Of a stretch of DNA of 46,031 nucleotides, positions 1-6,701 are shown piece after piece. The first letter of the stretch is position 1, and each line of letters begins with the position of its first letter. This DNA is from Petralouisia muris (GTDB lineage Bacteria > Bacillota > Clostridia > Lachnospirales > Lachnospiraceae): NCBI RefSeq assembly GCF_004793545.1, contig NZ_SRYA01000038.1:1-46031 (forward strand). The letters are read 5' to 3'. Position numbers and translations under genes: made by a program. The notes under the pieces are model-generated. The model saw only the letters and a list, made by a program, of their open reading frames with translations. It ran no database searches and had not been told where the DNA came from.

Positions 1-60
1 TAATTCCCCCATGAATGGGGGCTAGGGGGCTGAAGTGTCGAAGACACTTTTTTATCTCAC
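1..60. mobile_element. hairpin-rich end of an unseen insertion element or its terminator
   Basis: Two hairpins lie within 50 bases. The first pairs CCCCCA (6-11) with TGGGGG (16-21) over a four-base loop. The second pairs AAGTGTC (33-39) with GACACTT (43-49) over GAA and runs into six T residues. The response-regulator homology from the right stops close to the outer arm. Subterminal hairpins without an obvious target duplication are known for IS200/IS605-type elements, and a hairpin plus T-run is also what an intrinsic terminator looks like. The body of any element lies outside the window, so the class is a guess. Confidence 0.35.
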
Positions 61-250
61 TGCATAAATCAAAACCATTTCCATCTGGCAGATTTACATC
101 AAGCACAGCAAGCCCATATTTTTCTTCTGTAAAAAACCTCATCGCTGCTCCTTTTGACAAAGCGCTGTCCACATCATAACCTGACATGGACAGGTTGTAA
201 CACAATGTGCTATTCAAAAGTTTGTCATCTTCAACAACAAGTATCCGCAT
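1..250 (-). pseudogene. truncated response regulator, receiver domain N-terminal half
   Basis: Read leftward from ATG at 250, the frame begins MRILVVEDDKLLNS, carries the acidic pair of a CheY-like receiver, and reaches the phospho-acceptor region VLDVNLPDGNGF at about residues 49-60. After SEIKK (around residue 68) the sequence stops looking like a receiver and becomes the hairpin-rich end at 1-50. The frame stays open to the window edge. The conserved Lys/Thr switch residues and the DNA-binding domain expected of an OmpR-family regulator are missing from what is visible. A usable ribosome binding site (AGGAGTGG) precedes the start. I infer disruption by an inserted element; a genuine continuation outside the window would be the alternative. 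Confidence 0.6.
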
Positions 251-352
251 AAAACCACTCCTTGTTTTTAGTCATTCTATCACCCAAATGTCGCAGAAAC
301 CTCACAAAACATAATTTTTTAATATCCCACGCTCTGTATATAGTATAGCTGT

Positions 353-694
353 TTAAACAAACCATATCAATAAATTACATATGAACTTTATCCATTCTAA
401 GGCATTTTCCTCCTTTGGCTGTTTAACGCCCTGTGCCTCTTTCATGCTCTCTATGAGCTTTTCAGAGCGTTCCTGTGCCTGTCTGTCAATGTCGGCAAGG
501 CAATCATTGAGTTTGCCGCTTGTGAGAAGATTGCCGTATGTAACCTTACGGCAATGTTTCAGATATTCCAAGTGCTTTTGTCCCCAGATGCCTATTGGCT
601 GTTTTTCTTCGGCAAGTAATCTTAAATCTTGGATAATATACCCATTTTCTTCGTGATATGCACCGCCTAACTGTTCAAATAATGATTTTGCCAT
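353..694 (-). pseudogene. tnpV: TnpV-like transposon protein with replaced C-terminus
   Basis: This 113-residue frame starts MAKSLFEQLGGAY and contains the TnpV-type core QPIGIWGQKHLEYLKHCRK, then TSGKLNDCLADIDRQAQER and the ending module KEENALEW. TnpV proteins are small accessory proteins found on Tn4451-like mobilizable elements of Clostridia; their function is poorly known. Family members as I remember them continue about 20 residues past ENALEW with a polar helix. Here the last 12 residues are IKFICNLLIWFV, which do not match, so the gene appears joined to foreign DNA near position 390. Nearby toxin and integrase remnants support a mobile-element origin. Confidence 0.65.
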
Positions 695-755
695 TTTCTA
701 TTTCCACCACATAAGATATTCACTCCACATATTTGTGTCTGCTGTCTTAAACACA

Positions 756-863
756 ATGTTTGAGTTTTGTCCTTATCTGGTTTCATACTTAATCCAGATT
801 GGAATACTCATTGTTGCCCTTGCTAATTTGATTTATCAGATTTACAAGGGAAAAAAGAAATAG
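756..863 (+). CDS. small hydrophobic type I toxin-like peptide (holin-like)
   Basis: A 35-residue peptide, MFEFCPYLVSYLIQIG followed by ILIVALANLIYQIYKGKKK, has one hydrophobic membrane span and a basic tail. This is the layout of Fst/TxpA-like and so-called putative holin-like toxins of Firmicutes. No Shine-Dalgarno sequence is visible, and the upstream bases look out of place, so the original start may have been lost or translation may be tightly held back. The 3' end overlaps a divergent antisense transcript (846-957) with its own promoter and terminator, as expected for a type I toxin-antitoxin pair. The family assignment is by recognition of layout and downstream sequence, not by a search. 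Confidence 0.5.
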   Translation: MFEFCPYLVSYLIQIGILIVALANLIYQIYKGKKK

Positions 864-957
864 CCGCCACTACTGCCAATAGTGACGGCTTACCTCATAT
901 GAGGTTTTAGCTTATTCATTTAAGGGGTAGAGCCGCTTCTATGGCTTTCCCTTTTTT
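846..957 (-). ncRNA. antisense RNA antitoxin candidate of the type I module
   Basis: On the minus strand a promoter (TTGTGC, 17 bases, TATATT) is followed by about 110 transcribed bases that end in a hairpin and T-rich run. The hairpin arms are at 862-872 and 880-890. On the minus strand the arms pair without a mismatch (one G-U), whereas the plus strand has a C-A mismatch, so the terminator was apparently selected to work in the antisense direction. The RNA would overlap the last codon or so and the 3' untranslated region of the small toxin. Confidence 0.5.
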
Positions 958-963
958 GTCTAT

Positions 964-992
964 AATATAGCATATCCGGCAGCAGAGCACAA
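964..992 (-). promoter_or_regulatory. promoter of the antisense RNA
   Basis: On the minus strand TTGTGC (987-992) and TATATT (964-969) are separated by exactly 17 bases. Transcription would begin near 957 and run toward the toxin 3' end. Confidence 0.5.
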
Positions 993-1263
993 GAACAAAA
1001 CGCACGTTTCTTCTGTTATTCCATTTTCCTATCAGGTGATTCCATGAACCATTACCCAATACACGCAACACAAGCCCCTATTTTGGATTGCAACGGCATA
1101 GACGGTAGTTTTATTGGAGTTATGCAGTAAAAGCTCAATATGCGGCAGATAGAGGGGGTATAAAGGCAAAATATAAATGTCATTGATTATCAGGCGTATT
1201 TTCCTTGATAAATTCCTTTATAGTTTGATTTACAATATAGCTTATGCTTCGCAGCAGATTGAT

Positions 1264-1523
1264 TTATTTATGGGTTATGTAAAGAATAGCGAGCGGCACA
1301 ACAAGGAAGAAGAAAACCATACAGAAAAAATTGAAAATTTTTGTCTGCACATGGTTAGGCATACTTATACAAGCCTTGCCTATTCTGCCGGGGCTGATGT
1401 AAAATCGTGAGCCAGAACCTTGGACACGCTTCTGCATTCGTGACACTGGACACATATACGCATCTGACAGAGGATAAAAAGAAAGAGCAGGAAGCAGTGG
1501 CACAGCCGGTCAGAATATCATAA
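1264..1523 (+). pseudogene. tyrosine integrase C-terminal remnant with one-base deletion
   Basis: The first frame holds HMVRHTYTSLAYSAGADVKS, which contains the HxxR box of tyrosine recombinases, and then hits TGA at 1408. Shifting one base restores VSQNLGHASAF and TLDTYTHLTEDKKKEQE up to TAA at 1521, giving the second conserved histidine (GHAS) and the catalytic tyrosine (TYTHL). Inserting a single G after TCG at 1405-1407 would rejoin the two parts. The N-terminal arm-binding and core regions are absent, so the protein is dead. It lies about 80 bases before the ylxM-ffh promoter, which suggests that the element had integrated beside this operon. Confidence 0.75.
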
Positions 1524-1555
1524 TTGCTGTGACAATTCTGTGACAAATTTGAGAA

Positions 1556-1618
1556 GAAAGACGGAGAAACACAAACAATAGTTTGTCAAGAAATAATACT
1601 TGACGCCGTCTTTTTTTT
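1556..1618 (+). terminator. branched hairpin with T-run overlapping the ylxM promoter
   Basis: An outer stem pairs AAGACGG (1558-1564) with CCGTCTT (1606-1612) and is followed by a run of T. Inside it, ACAAAC (1571-1576) can pair with GTTTGT (1581-1586), and GTCAAG (1585-1590) with CTTGAC (1599-1604); these two share two bases and so compete. The T-run suits a terminator for the dead integrase. The same bases form the -35 element and spacer of the next operon's promoter. Confidence 0.4.
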
Positions 1619-1628
1619 ATAGTATGAT
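1600..1628 (+). promoter_or_regulatory. promoter of the ylxM-ffh operon
   Basis: TTGACG (1600-1605) and TATGAT (1623-1628) are separated by 17 bases, a good housekeeping sigma factor match. Predicted transcription starts near 1635, only about ten bases before the ylxM start codon, so the leader would be very short. Confidence 0.65.
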
Positions 1629-1644
1629 ACCCAAGGTGATAAAA

Positions 1645-1989
1645 ATGGAAAGAAAATTGATGCAGACGTATCTGTATGATTTTTATGGCGAGCTGCTCAC
1701 GGATCACCAAAGAGAGGTTTATGAAGATTTTGTGCTGAATGATTTATCCCTCAGTGAGATTGCCCAGGAAGAGGGGATCAGCCGTCAGGGTGTTCATGAT
1801 CTGGTGAAGCGCTGTGACAGGATATTAGGTGAATATGAAGAGAAGCTGCATCTTCTGGAACGCTTTTTAAGCACGAAGGAAAAGGTAACCCGTATTCAGT
1901 CGCTTAGCCGGAATTATCAGGAACAGAAGGAAGCGGTGGTGATGGCTGAGATTGAAGCTATTTCCAATGAGATATTAGAGGAGTTATAA
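1645..1989 (+). CDS. ylxM: YlxM-like SRP-associated helix-turn-helix protein
   Basis: The 114-residue product belongs to the UPF0122/YlxM family, small helix-turn-helix proteins encoded directly upstream of ffh in many Firmicutes and thought to accompany the signal recognition particle. The N-terminus has the typical [18 protein letters not shown] stretch, then a sigma-factor-like helix-turn-helix ([20 protein letters not shown], about residues 36-55), then a long charged helix. I chose ATG 1645 because AAGGTGAT lies just upstream; ATG 1663 is also possible. The stop codon is one base before the ffh start codon, indicating translational coupling. The precise molecular role of the family is not settled. 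Confidence 0.85.
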   Translation: MERKLMQTYLYDFYGELLTDHQREVYEDFVLNDLSLSEIAQEEGISRQGVHDLVKRCDRILGEYEEKLHLLERFLSTKEKVTRIQSLSRNYQEQKEAVVMAEIEAISNEILEEL

Positions 1990-1990
1990 G

Positions 1991-3346
1991 ATGGCATTTG
2001 ACAGCTTATCAGAGAAATTACAGAACGTATTCAAATCTTTGCGCAGCAAGGGACTGCTGACGGAAGAGGATGTGAAGACAGCGCTGAAGGAAGTAAAGCT
2101 TGCGTTGTTGGAAGCGGATGTCAACTTTAAAGTGGTAAAACAGTTTGTAAAATCTGTGCAGGAGCGGGCAGTTGGACAGGATGTGATGAACGGTCTGAAT
2201 CCAGGGCAGATGGTGATTAAGATTGTAAATGAAGAACTGGTTGCTTTAATGGGCGCTGAGACAACAGAGATTGCCCTAAGACCCGGCAGTGAGATTACGG
2301 TGATTATGATGGCAGGGCTGCAGGGAGCCGGTAAGACTACCACTACCGCTAAGATTGCAGGGAAGCTGAAGCAAAAGGGCAGGAAACCTTTGCTGGCCGC
2401 CTGTGATATTTATCGTCCTGCGGCAATTCAGCAGCTGCAGATTAATGGCGAGAAGCAGGGAGTGGAAGTGTTTTCCATGGGAGACGGCCATAAGCCGGCC
2501 AATATTGCCAGAGCTGCTATAGAACATGCCAAGGCAAAAGGATTTAATACAGTAATACTGGATACAGCCGGACGTCTTCATGTGGATGAAGAGATGATGC
2601 AGGAGCTGCAGGAAATCAAAGAGCAGGTGGAAGTGCATCAGACGATTCTGGTGGTAGACGCCATGACGGGACAGGACGCCGTGAATGTGGCGGTTACCTT
2701 TAATGACAAGATAGGCGTTGACGGCGTAATACTTACCAAGCTGGACGGCGATACCAGAGGCGGAGCAGCATTATCGATCCGGGCAGTAACCGGGAAGCCT
2801 CTGTTATATGTAGGTATGGGAGAGAAGCTATCCGATCTGGAGCAGTTTTATCCAGACCGTATGGCCAACCGGATTCTTGGAATGGGAGATGTCCTGACCT
2901 TGATTGAGAAGGCTCAGGAGACCATTGACGAAGAGAAGGCAAGAGAACTGGAACAGAAGATGAAGAAGGCGGAATTTGGCTTTGATGATTATCTGGAATC
3001 CATGAGCCAGATGAAGAAGATGGGCGGAATTTCCAGTCTGCTCAGTATGATGCCTGGAATCGGAGGTTCCCAGATTGCCGAGATTGAGAACGCCATGGAT
3101 GAAAAGAAGATGGCGCGGATTGAAGGAATTATTTATTCCATGACCCCTAAGGAGAGAGCCAATCCCTCTATCCTGAATCCCAGCAGAAAGCGCAGGATTG
3201 CCAAAGGCGCCGGCGTGGACATCAGTGAGGTAAACAGGCTGGTGAAGCAGTTTGAACAGAGTCGGAAGATGATGAAGCAGATGCCGGGGCTGATGGGCGG
3301 CAAAGGGAAGCGCCGGGGCGGATTTAAGCTGCCTTTTGGTTTTTAG
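1991..3346 (+). CDS. ffh: signal recognition particle protein Ffh (SRP54)
   Basis: This GTPase binds SRP RNA and signal peptides emerging from the ribosome and, with FtsY, delivers membrane proteins to the translocon. The 451-residue protein has the four-helix N domain, a G domain with GLQGAGKTTTTAKIAG (about residues 109-124), DTAGRLH (about 192) and TKLDGDTRGGAALS (about 250), and a methionine-rich M domain from about residue 300 (MSQMKKMGGISSLLSMMPG, then a tail with MMKQMPGLMGGKGKRR). The length matches normal Ffh. It follows ylxM with a one-base gap and precedes rpsP by about 80 bases. Assignment is firm. Confidence 0.98.
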   Translation: MAFDSLSEKLQNVFKSLRSKGLLTEEDVKTALKEVKLALLEADVNFKVVKQFVKSVQERAVGQDVMNGLNPGQMVIKIVNEELVALMGAETTEIALRPGSEITVIMMAGLQGAGKTTTTAKIAGKLKQKGRKPLLAACDIYRPAAIQQLQINGEKQGVEVFSMGDGHKPANIARAAIEHAKAKGFNTVILDTAGRLHVDEEMMQELQEIKEQVEVHQTILVVDAMTGQDAVNVAVTFNDKIGVDGVILTKLDGDTRGGAALSIRAVTGKPLLYVGMGEKLSDLEQFYPDRMANRILGMGDVLTLIEKAQETIDEEKARELEQKMKKAEFGFDDYLESMSQMKKMGGISSLLSMMPGIGGSQIAEIENAMDEKKMARIEGIIYSMTPKERANPSILNPSRKRRIAKGAGVDISEVNRLVKQFEQSRKMMKQMPGLMGGKGKRRGGFKLPFGF

Positions 3347-3364
3347 AGTGTTTTGAAACAGTCA

Positions 3365-3390
3365 GTAACAGGACCGTATGTCCTGATTAC
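3365..3390 (+). other. leader hairpin between ffh and rpsP
   Basis: GTAACAGGAC (3365-3374) pairs with GTCCTGATTAC (3380-3390) around the loop CGTAT, with one bulged A. No T-run follows, so it is more likely an mRNA processing or stability element than a terminator. Confidence 0.35.
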
Positions 3391-3429
3391 AAAATAAATA
3401 CAAAGATATCAATCAGGAGGTGATATGCG

Positions 3430-3672
3430 ATGGTAAAGATCAGATTAAAGAGAATGGGCCAGAAGAAAGCTCCTTTCTATAGAATCGTTGTAGCTGATTC
3501 CAGATCTCCGAGAGACGGCAAGTTTATCGAGGAAATCGGAACTTATGATCCAACTAAAGATCCAAGTGAATTTCATGTAAATGAAGAATTAGCTAAAAAA
3601 TGGTTATCAAATGGTGCGCAGCCTACAGAAATGGTAGGTAAGATCTTTAAAGCAGCCGGTATCGAAAAATAA
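3430..3672 (+). CDS. rpsP: 30S ribosomal protein S16
   Basis: The 80-residue product is a standard S16, a small-subunit protein that binds 16S rRNA early in 30S assembly. It begins [19 protein letters not shown] and contains the family block [21 protein letters not shown] very strong ribosome binding site (AGGAGGTGAT, ending about 5 bases before the start) fits high expression. It is followed within 20 bases by khpA. Confidence 0.98.
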   Translation: MVKIRLKRMGQKKAPFYRIVVADSRSPRDGKFIEEIGTYDPTKDPSEFHVNEELAKKWLSNGAQPTEMVGKIFKAAGIEK

Positions 3673-3690
3673 TCTTCGTGAGGTGACGTA

Positions 3691-3921
3691 ATGAAAGAAT
3701 TAGTAGAAGTAATTGCGAGAGCGCTTGTGGATTATCCGGAAGAAGTTGCAGTTACAGAGACTGAGAACGACAAATCCATTGTGATAGAGTTACGTGTTGC
3801 CCAGGCAGATATGGGAAAGGTAATCGGAAAGCAGGGGCGGATTGCTAAGGCAATTCGTTCCGTTGTAAAAGCAGCAGCGGCTAAGAGTGATAAAAAAGTA
3901 GTTGTGGATATCATGCAGTAA
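3691..3921 (+). CDS. khpA: KH-domain RNA-binding protein KhpA
   Basis: This 76-residue protein is essentially one type II KH domain with the signature VIGKQGRIAKAIRSVVKAAA (about residues 48-67), where the GxxG loop reads GKQG. In Firmicutes the family (YlqC/KhpA) binds RNA together with KhpB and influences cell elongation and division. The gene lies between rpsP and rimM, its conserved place. The ribosome binding site GAGGTGA sits eight or so bases before ATG 3691. Assignment to the family is firm; cellular role in this organism is by analogy. Confidence 0.93.
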   Translation: MKELVEVIARALVDYPEEVAVTETENDKSIVIELRVAQADMGKVIGKQGRIAKAIRSVVKAAAAKSDKKVVVDIMQ

Positions 3922-3936
3922 GATAGGAAGCAGCTT

Positions 3937-3986
3937 CAGGCAGGAGAATCGCAGTGAGTTCTGGCTCATTGCGATTTTTCTGCCTG
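3937..3986 (+). other. long hairpin in the khpA-rimM gap
   Basis: CAGGCAG and AATCGCAGTGAG (3937-3958) are complementary, with a small internal loop, to CTCATTGCGATT and CTGCCTG (3965-3986). No T-run follows the stem, so a simple intrinsic terminator is unlikely. It could be an RNase processing site or an attenuating structure ahead of rimM. Confidence 0.45.
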
Positions 3987-4034
3987 AGAAAGAGAAGCTG
4001 TCTGGGTTTTTGATATTTTGAGAAAGGAATATTT

Positions 4035-4583
4035 ATGGAAGATTTGTTTCAGGTGGGCATAATTACAACCACCCACGGAGTGCGGGGAGAGGTGAAGGTA
4101 TTTCCCACAACCGACGATCCTGCACGGTTTAAAAAGCTGAAAAGAGTATTGCTGGACACAGGAAAAGAAAAGCTTGCGCTGGAAATCTGCCAGGTAAAGT
4201 TTTTTAAAAACCTGGTAATTCTGAAGTTCCGGGGCATTGATAATATAAATGACGTTGAAAAATATAAGGGAAAAAGTCTTCTGATATCTAGGGAACAGGC
4301 TGTAACATGCGAAGAAGGGGAATATTTCATTGCTGATTTGATTGGCCTAAAGGTGACAACAGAGGAGGGACAGTTTCTGGGAGAAGTCAAAGATGTGCTG
4401 CAGACGGGCGCAAATGATGTGTATGTCATTCAGGTAGACGGGGATTCTCCTTATGCATCCAGGGTATCGGATAAGAAGAAAGAACTCTTGCTGCCGGCCA
4501 TTCAGGAGTGTATTCTGCAAATTGATTTGGAACAGAGAAGGATGCAGGTGCATTTGATGGCGGGATTGCTGGAAGAAGGTTAG
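4035..4583 (+). CDS. rimM: 16S rRNA processing protein RimM
   Basis: RimM binds ribosomal protein S19 and helps mature the 30S head domain. The 182-residue product has the two expected parts: an N-terminal RimM beta-barrel beginning with [20 protein letters not shown] (residues 5-24) and a C-terminal PRC-barrel-like half that includes [12 protein letters not shown] (about 96-107) and [16 protein letters not shown]. It follows khpA by about 110 bases containing a long hairpin and is two bases from trmD, the usual partner. The ribosome binding site is AGAAAGGAA. Confidence 0.96.
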   Translation: MEDLFQVGIITTTHGVRGEVKVFPTTDDPARFKKLKRVLLDTGKEKLALEICQVKFFKNLVILKFRGIDNINDVEKYKGKSLLISREQAVTCEEGEYFIADLIGLKVTTEEGQFLGEVKDVLQTGANDVYVIQVDGDSPYASRVSDKKKELLLPAIQECILQIDLEQRRMQVHLMAGLLEEG

Positions 4584-4585
4584 GA

Positions 4586-5338
4586 ATGAGTATGAATTTT
4601 TATATTTTAACATTGTTTCCGGAAATGGTTGCAAGAGGGCTGAATACCAGTATTATCGGCCGGGCGGCAGAAGCAGGGTTTCTGCGTATAGAGACGGTAA
4701 ATATCCGTGACTATTCGACAAATAAGCACCAGAAGGTAGATGATTACCCCTATGGCGGAGGAGCGGGAATGCTGATGCAGGCTCAGCCGGTGTATGACGC
4801 CTGGCAGTCTGTGGTGGAGCGGATTGGGAAAAAACCCCGCTGTGTCTATGTGACGCCCCAGGGGAAAACCTTTACCCAGCAGGACGCCAAAACTTTTGCT
4901 AAAGAGGAGGAACTGATTCTCTTGTGCGGTCATTATGAAGGCATTGACGAACGGGTACTGGAAGAAATTGTGACGGATTATATGTCAATTGGGGATTATG
5001 TGCTGACCGGAGGGGAGCTGCCGGCCATGGTGATGGTGGACGCCATCTCCCGGATGGTGCCGGGAGTGCTGGGCAATGAGGAGTCCGGTTCGTCGGAATC
5101 TTTTGAAGGAAATCTGCTGGAGTATCCTCAGTATTCCAGGCCGGAGGAATGGAACGGCAGGAAGGTTCCGCCGATTCTTTTGTCCGGCCATCACAAAAAT
5201 ATAGAACAGTGGCGCAGACAGCAGGCCATTCTTCTGACGAAAAGGAGAAGGCCGGATTTGCTGGAGAAGGCAGAACTGACAGAGGAAGAGAGGAAGTGGC
5301 TGGAAGAGACGGAGCAGGGGGAAAAGCAGCGCAGATGA
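4586..5338 (+). CDS. trmD: tRNA (guanine-37-N1)-methyltransferase TrmD
   Basis: TrmD methylates G37 of tRNAs that read codons starting with C, using S-adenosylmethionine, and prevents +1 frameshifting. The 250-residue protein shows the SPOUT trefoil-knot pattern: [12 protein letters not shown] at the start, [10 protein letters not shown] (about residues 55-64), [13 protein letters not shown] (about 109-121) and [17 protein letters not shown] (about 130-146). Two start codons are possible, 4586 or 4592; the second gives the more typical [11 protein letters not shown]-terminus. The gene follows rimM directly and is separated from rplS by a promoter-bearing gap. Confidence 0.97.
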   Translation: MSMNFYILTLFPEMVARGLNTSIIGRAAEAGFLRIETVNIRDYSTNKHQKVDDYPYGGGAGMLMQAQPVYDAWQSVVERIGKKPRCVYVTPQGKTFTQQDAKTFAKEEELILLCGHYEGIDERVLEEIVTDYMSIGDYVLTGGELPAMVMVDAISRMVPGVLGNEESGSSESFEGNLLEYPQYSRPEEWNGRKVPPILLSGHHKNIEQWRRQQAILLTKRRRPDLLEKAELTEEERKWLEETEQGEKQRR

Positions 5339-5364
5339 AGCGGCCACAGGGCAGCAAAAATTCC

Positions 5365-5393
5365 TTGCATTTCCCTTATGACTGTGATATAAT
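5365..5393 (+). promoter_or_regulatory. promoter of rplS
   Basis: TTGCAT (5365-5370) and a perfect TATAAT (5388-5393) are spaced by 17 bases. A leader of about 70 bases precedes rplS. A ribosomal protein L19 leader motif is known upstream of rplS in related bacteria, but I could not confirm its fold here. Confidence 0.7.
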
Positions 5394-5470
5394 ACAAATC
5401 TGTGAGAAGAAAATGATGGTCCTCTGTTACAAAGTGTATTAAGAACATCTAAATAATCAGGAGGTCACAA

Positions 5471-5824
5471 ATGAACGCAACAGATATTATCAAGAGCATT
5501 GAACAGGAACAGTTAAAGGCAGAAGTAGACGAATTCCGTGTTGGCGATACCGTGAAAGTATATGGTAAGATCAAAGAAGGAAACCGTGAGAGAATTCAGG
5601 TTTTTGAAGGAATTGTATTAAAGAGACAGGGCGGAAGCAACAGAGAGACTTTTACCGTAAGGAAGTTCTCCAACGGCATCGGCGTAGAGAAGACATGGCC
5701 GCTGCATTCTCCGAATGTGGAGAAGATTGAGGTTGTTCGCCGCGGTAAAGTAAGACGTGCGAAGCTGAATTACCTGAGAGGACGCGTAGGTAAGAGAGCG
5801 AAGGTAAAAGAACTGGTTAAATAA
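5471..5824 (+). CDS. rplS: 50S ribosomal protein L19
   Basis: The 117-residue protein matches L19, located at the 30S-50S interface. Diagnostic stretches are [40 protein letters not shown], and [20 protein letters not shown], with the basic tail [19 protein letters not shown]. The ribosome binding site AGGAGGTCACAA is close to ideal. It has its own strong promoter upstream, so it can be expressed apart from the rimM-trmD transcript. Confidence 0.98.
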   Translation: MNATDIIKSIEQEQLKAEVDEFRVGDTVKVYGKIKEGNRERIQVFEGIVLKRQGGSNRETFTVRKFSNGIGVEKTWPLHSPNVEKIEVVRRGKVRRAKLNYLRGRVGKRAKVKELVK

Positions 5825-6062
5825 TTCAGGCAAAAGCGAATACCTGCGGGAGATATACGCGAGCGCATACTTATTTGTCAAATAATTTCTGTTTTTCTTG
5901 AAATAGCGGGAATCGGCTGGCAAATCATTTGGCTCACGGGTATAACCCCGGGGCTGATTTTGCAGGAAGGAAGCAAGGGACAAATACGATGGTAGTTGTC
6001 CCTTGCTTTCTATGCACCCAGTAAGGAATTGTCGGCTTTTGGCGCAGCGAACAGAGGGAACT
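5825..6062 (+). other. rplS-lepB gap with a strong hairpin
   Basis: About 240 bases carry no convincing gene. A perfect 13-base-pair stem, AAGCAAGGGACAA (5971-5983) against TTGTCCCTTGCTT (5996-6008), is followed by only a few T residues, so it may be a weak terminator for rplS or an mRNA structure ahead of the signal peptidase gene. I see no clear promoter here. Confidence 0.5.
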
Positions 6063-6644
6063 ATGAGAAGAACATCGGGATTGAATTTTAATCGGAAAAA
6101 GAAGAAAATAAATACCGGACTGGTGCAGGAAGTGATTGTCTGGATCGGGGAGATTCTTTTAACCATCGCATTGGCAATGCTTTTTGTGCTGTCTGTGGGA
6201 TTTCGTGTTTCCGTGGTGGGGCCTTCCATGTCGCCTACCTTAGAAAACGGGGAAAAGATTCTGGTAAACCGTGTAGGCTGTAAGCTGTTCGGTCCCGGCC
6301 GGAATGATCTGATTGTATTTTTGCCCAACGGAAATGAGAAATCCCATTATTATATCAAGCGCGTTATTGGACTTCCGGGAGATCGGATTCAGATTAAGGA
6401 CGGAATTGTCTATATCAACGGTGAACCTTTTGAGGAAAAAGTAGAAGTTTCTGCAATTGAGAATCCGCTGCTGGCGGAGGAGGAAATTGTAGTAGAGGAA
6501 GATGAATATTTCGTATTGGGAGACAACCGCAATAACAGCGAAGACAGCCGGTACGCCAGTATCGGCAATGTGAAGAAAGAATATATTGTAGGGAAGGCAT
6601 GGTGTATTGTATATCCCTGGAATCGGTTCGGGTTGTTGAAATAA
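6063..6644 (+). CDS. lepB: type I signal peptidase (first copy)
   Basis: This membrane serine protease removes signal peptides from exported proteins at the outer face of the membrane. The 193-residue product has a basic N-terminus, one membrane anchor (about residues 25-45, WIGEILLTIALAMLFVLSVG), the catalytic serine in VVGPSMSPTL (Ser55) and the catalytic lysine in YYIKRVIGLPGD (Lys99), then the conserved box EYFVLGDNRNNSEDSRY. I placed the start at ATG 6063, preceded by AGAGGG; an upstream in-frame ATG at 6003 would fall in the hairpin and adds no family-like sequence. A second copy lies 1 kb downstream beyond rbgA. Confidence 0.93.
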   Translation: MRRTSGLNFNRKKKKINTGLVQEVIVWIGEILLTIALAMLFVLSVGFRVSVVGPSMSPTLENGEKILVNRVGCKLFGPGRNDLIVFLPNGNEKSHYYIKRVIGLPGDRIQIKDGIVYINGEPFEEKVEVSAIENPLLAEEEIVVEEDEYFVLGDNRNNSEDSRYASIGNVKKEYIVGKAWCIVYPWNRFGLLK

Positions 6645-6701
6645 AGGAAGAGCCCAAGGGCGCGTTTTTATGTCCGAAGGGCAGAATAAGAAGGAGAAAA
6701 C

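Noticed and set aside
1044-1130. 28-residue frame with AGGTGAT upstream in the integrase-remnant region
   Set aside because: Ribosome binding site spacing is too short, no family is recognised, and the region is decayed; kept only as a note.
1-1530. A functional conjugative element or prophage
   Set aside because: Only fragments are present: truncated regulator, altered TnpV, broken integrase; no relaxase, capsid or replication genes.
5394-5470. Ribosomal protein L19 leader RNA motif
   Set aside because: The position is right, but I could not fold the leader into a structure that I recognise; only the promoter is reported.
5618-6328. 236-residue open frame antisense to rplS and the first signal peptidase
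   Set aside because: It lies opposite two well-supported genes, and its translation has no family-like motif; it is a shadow of their codon use.
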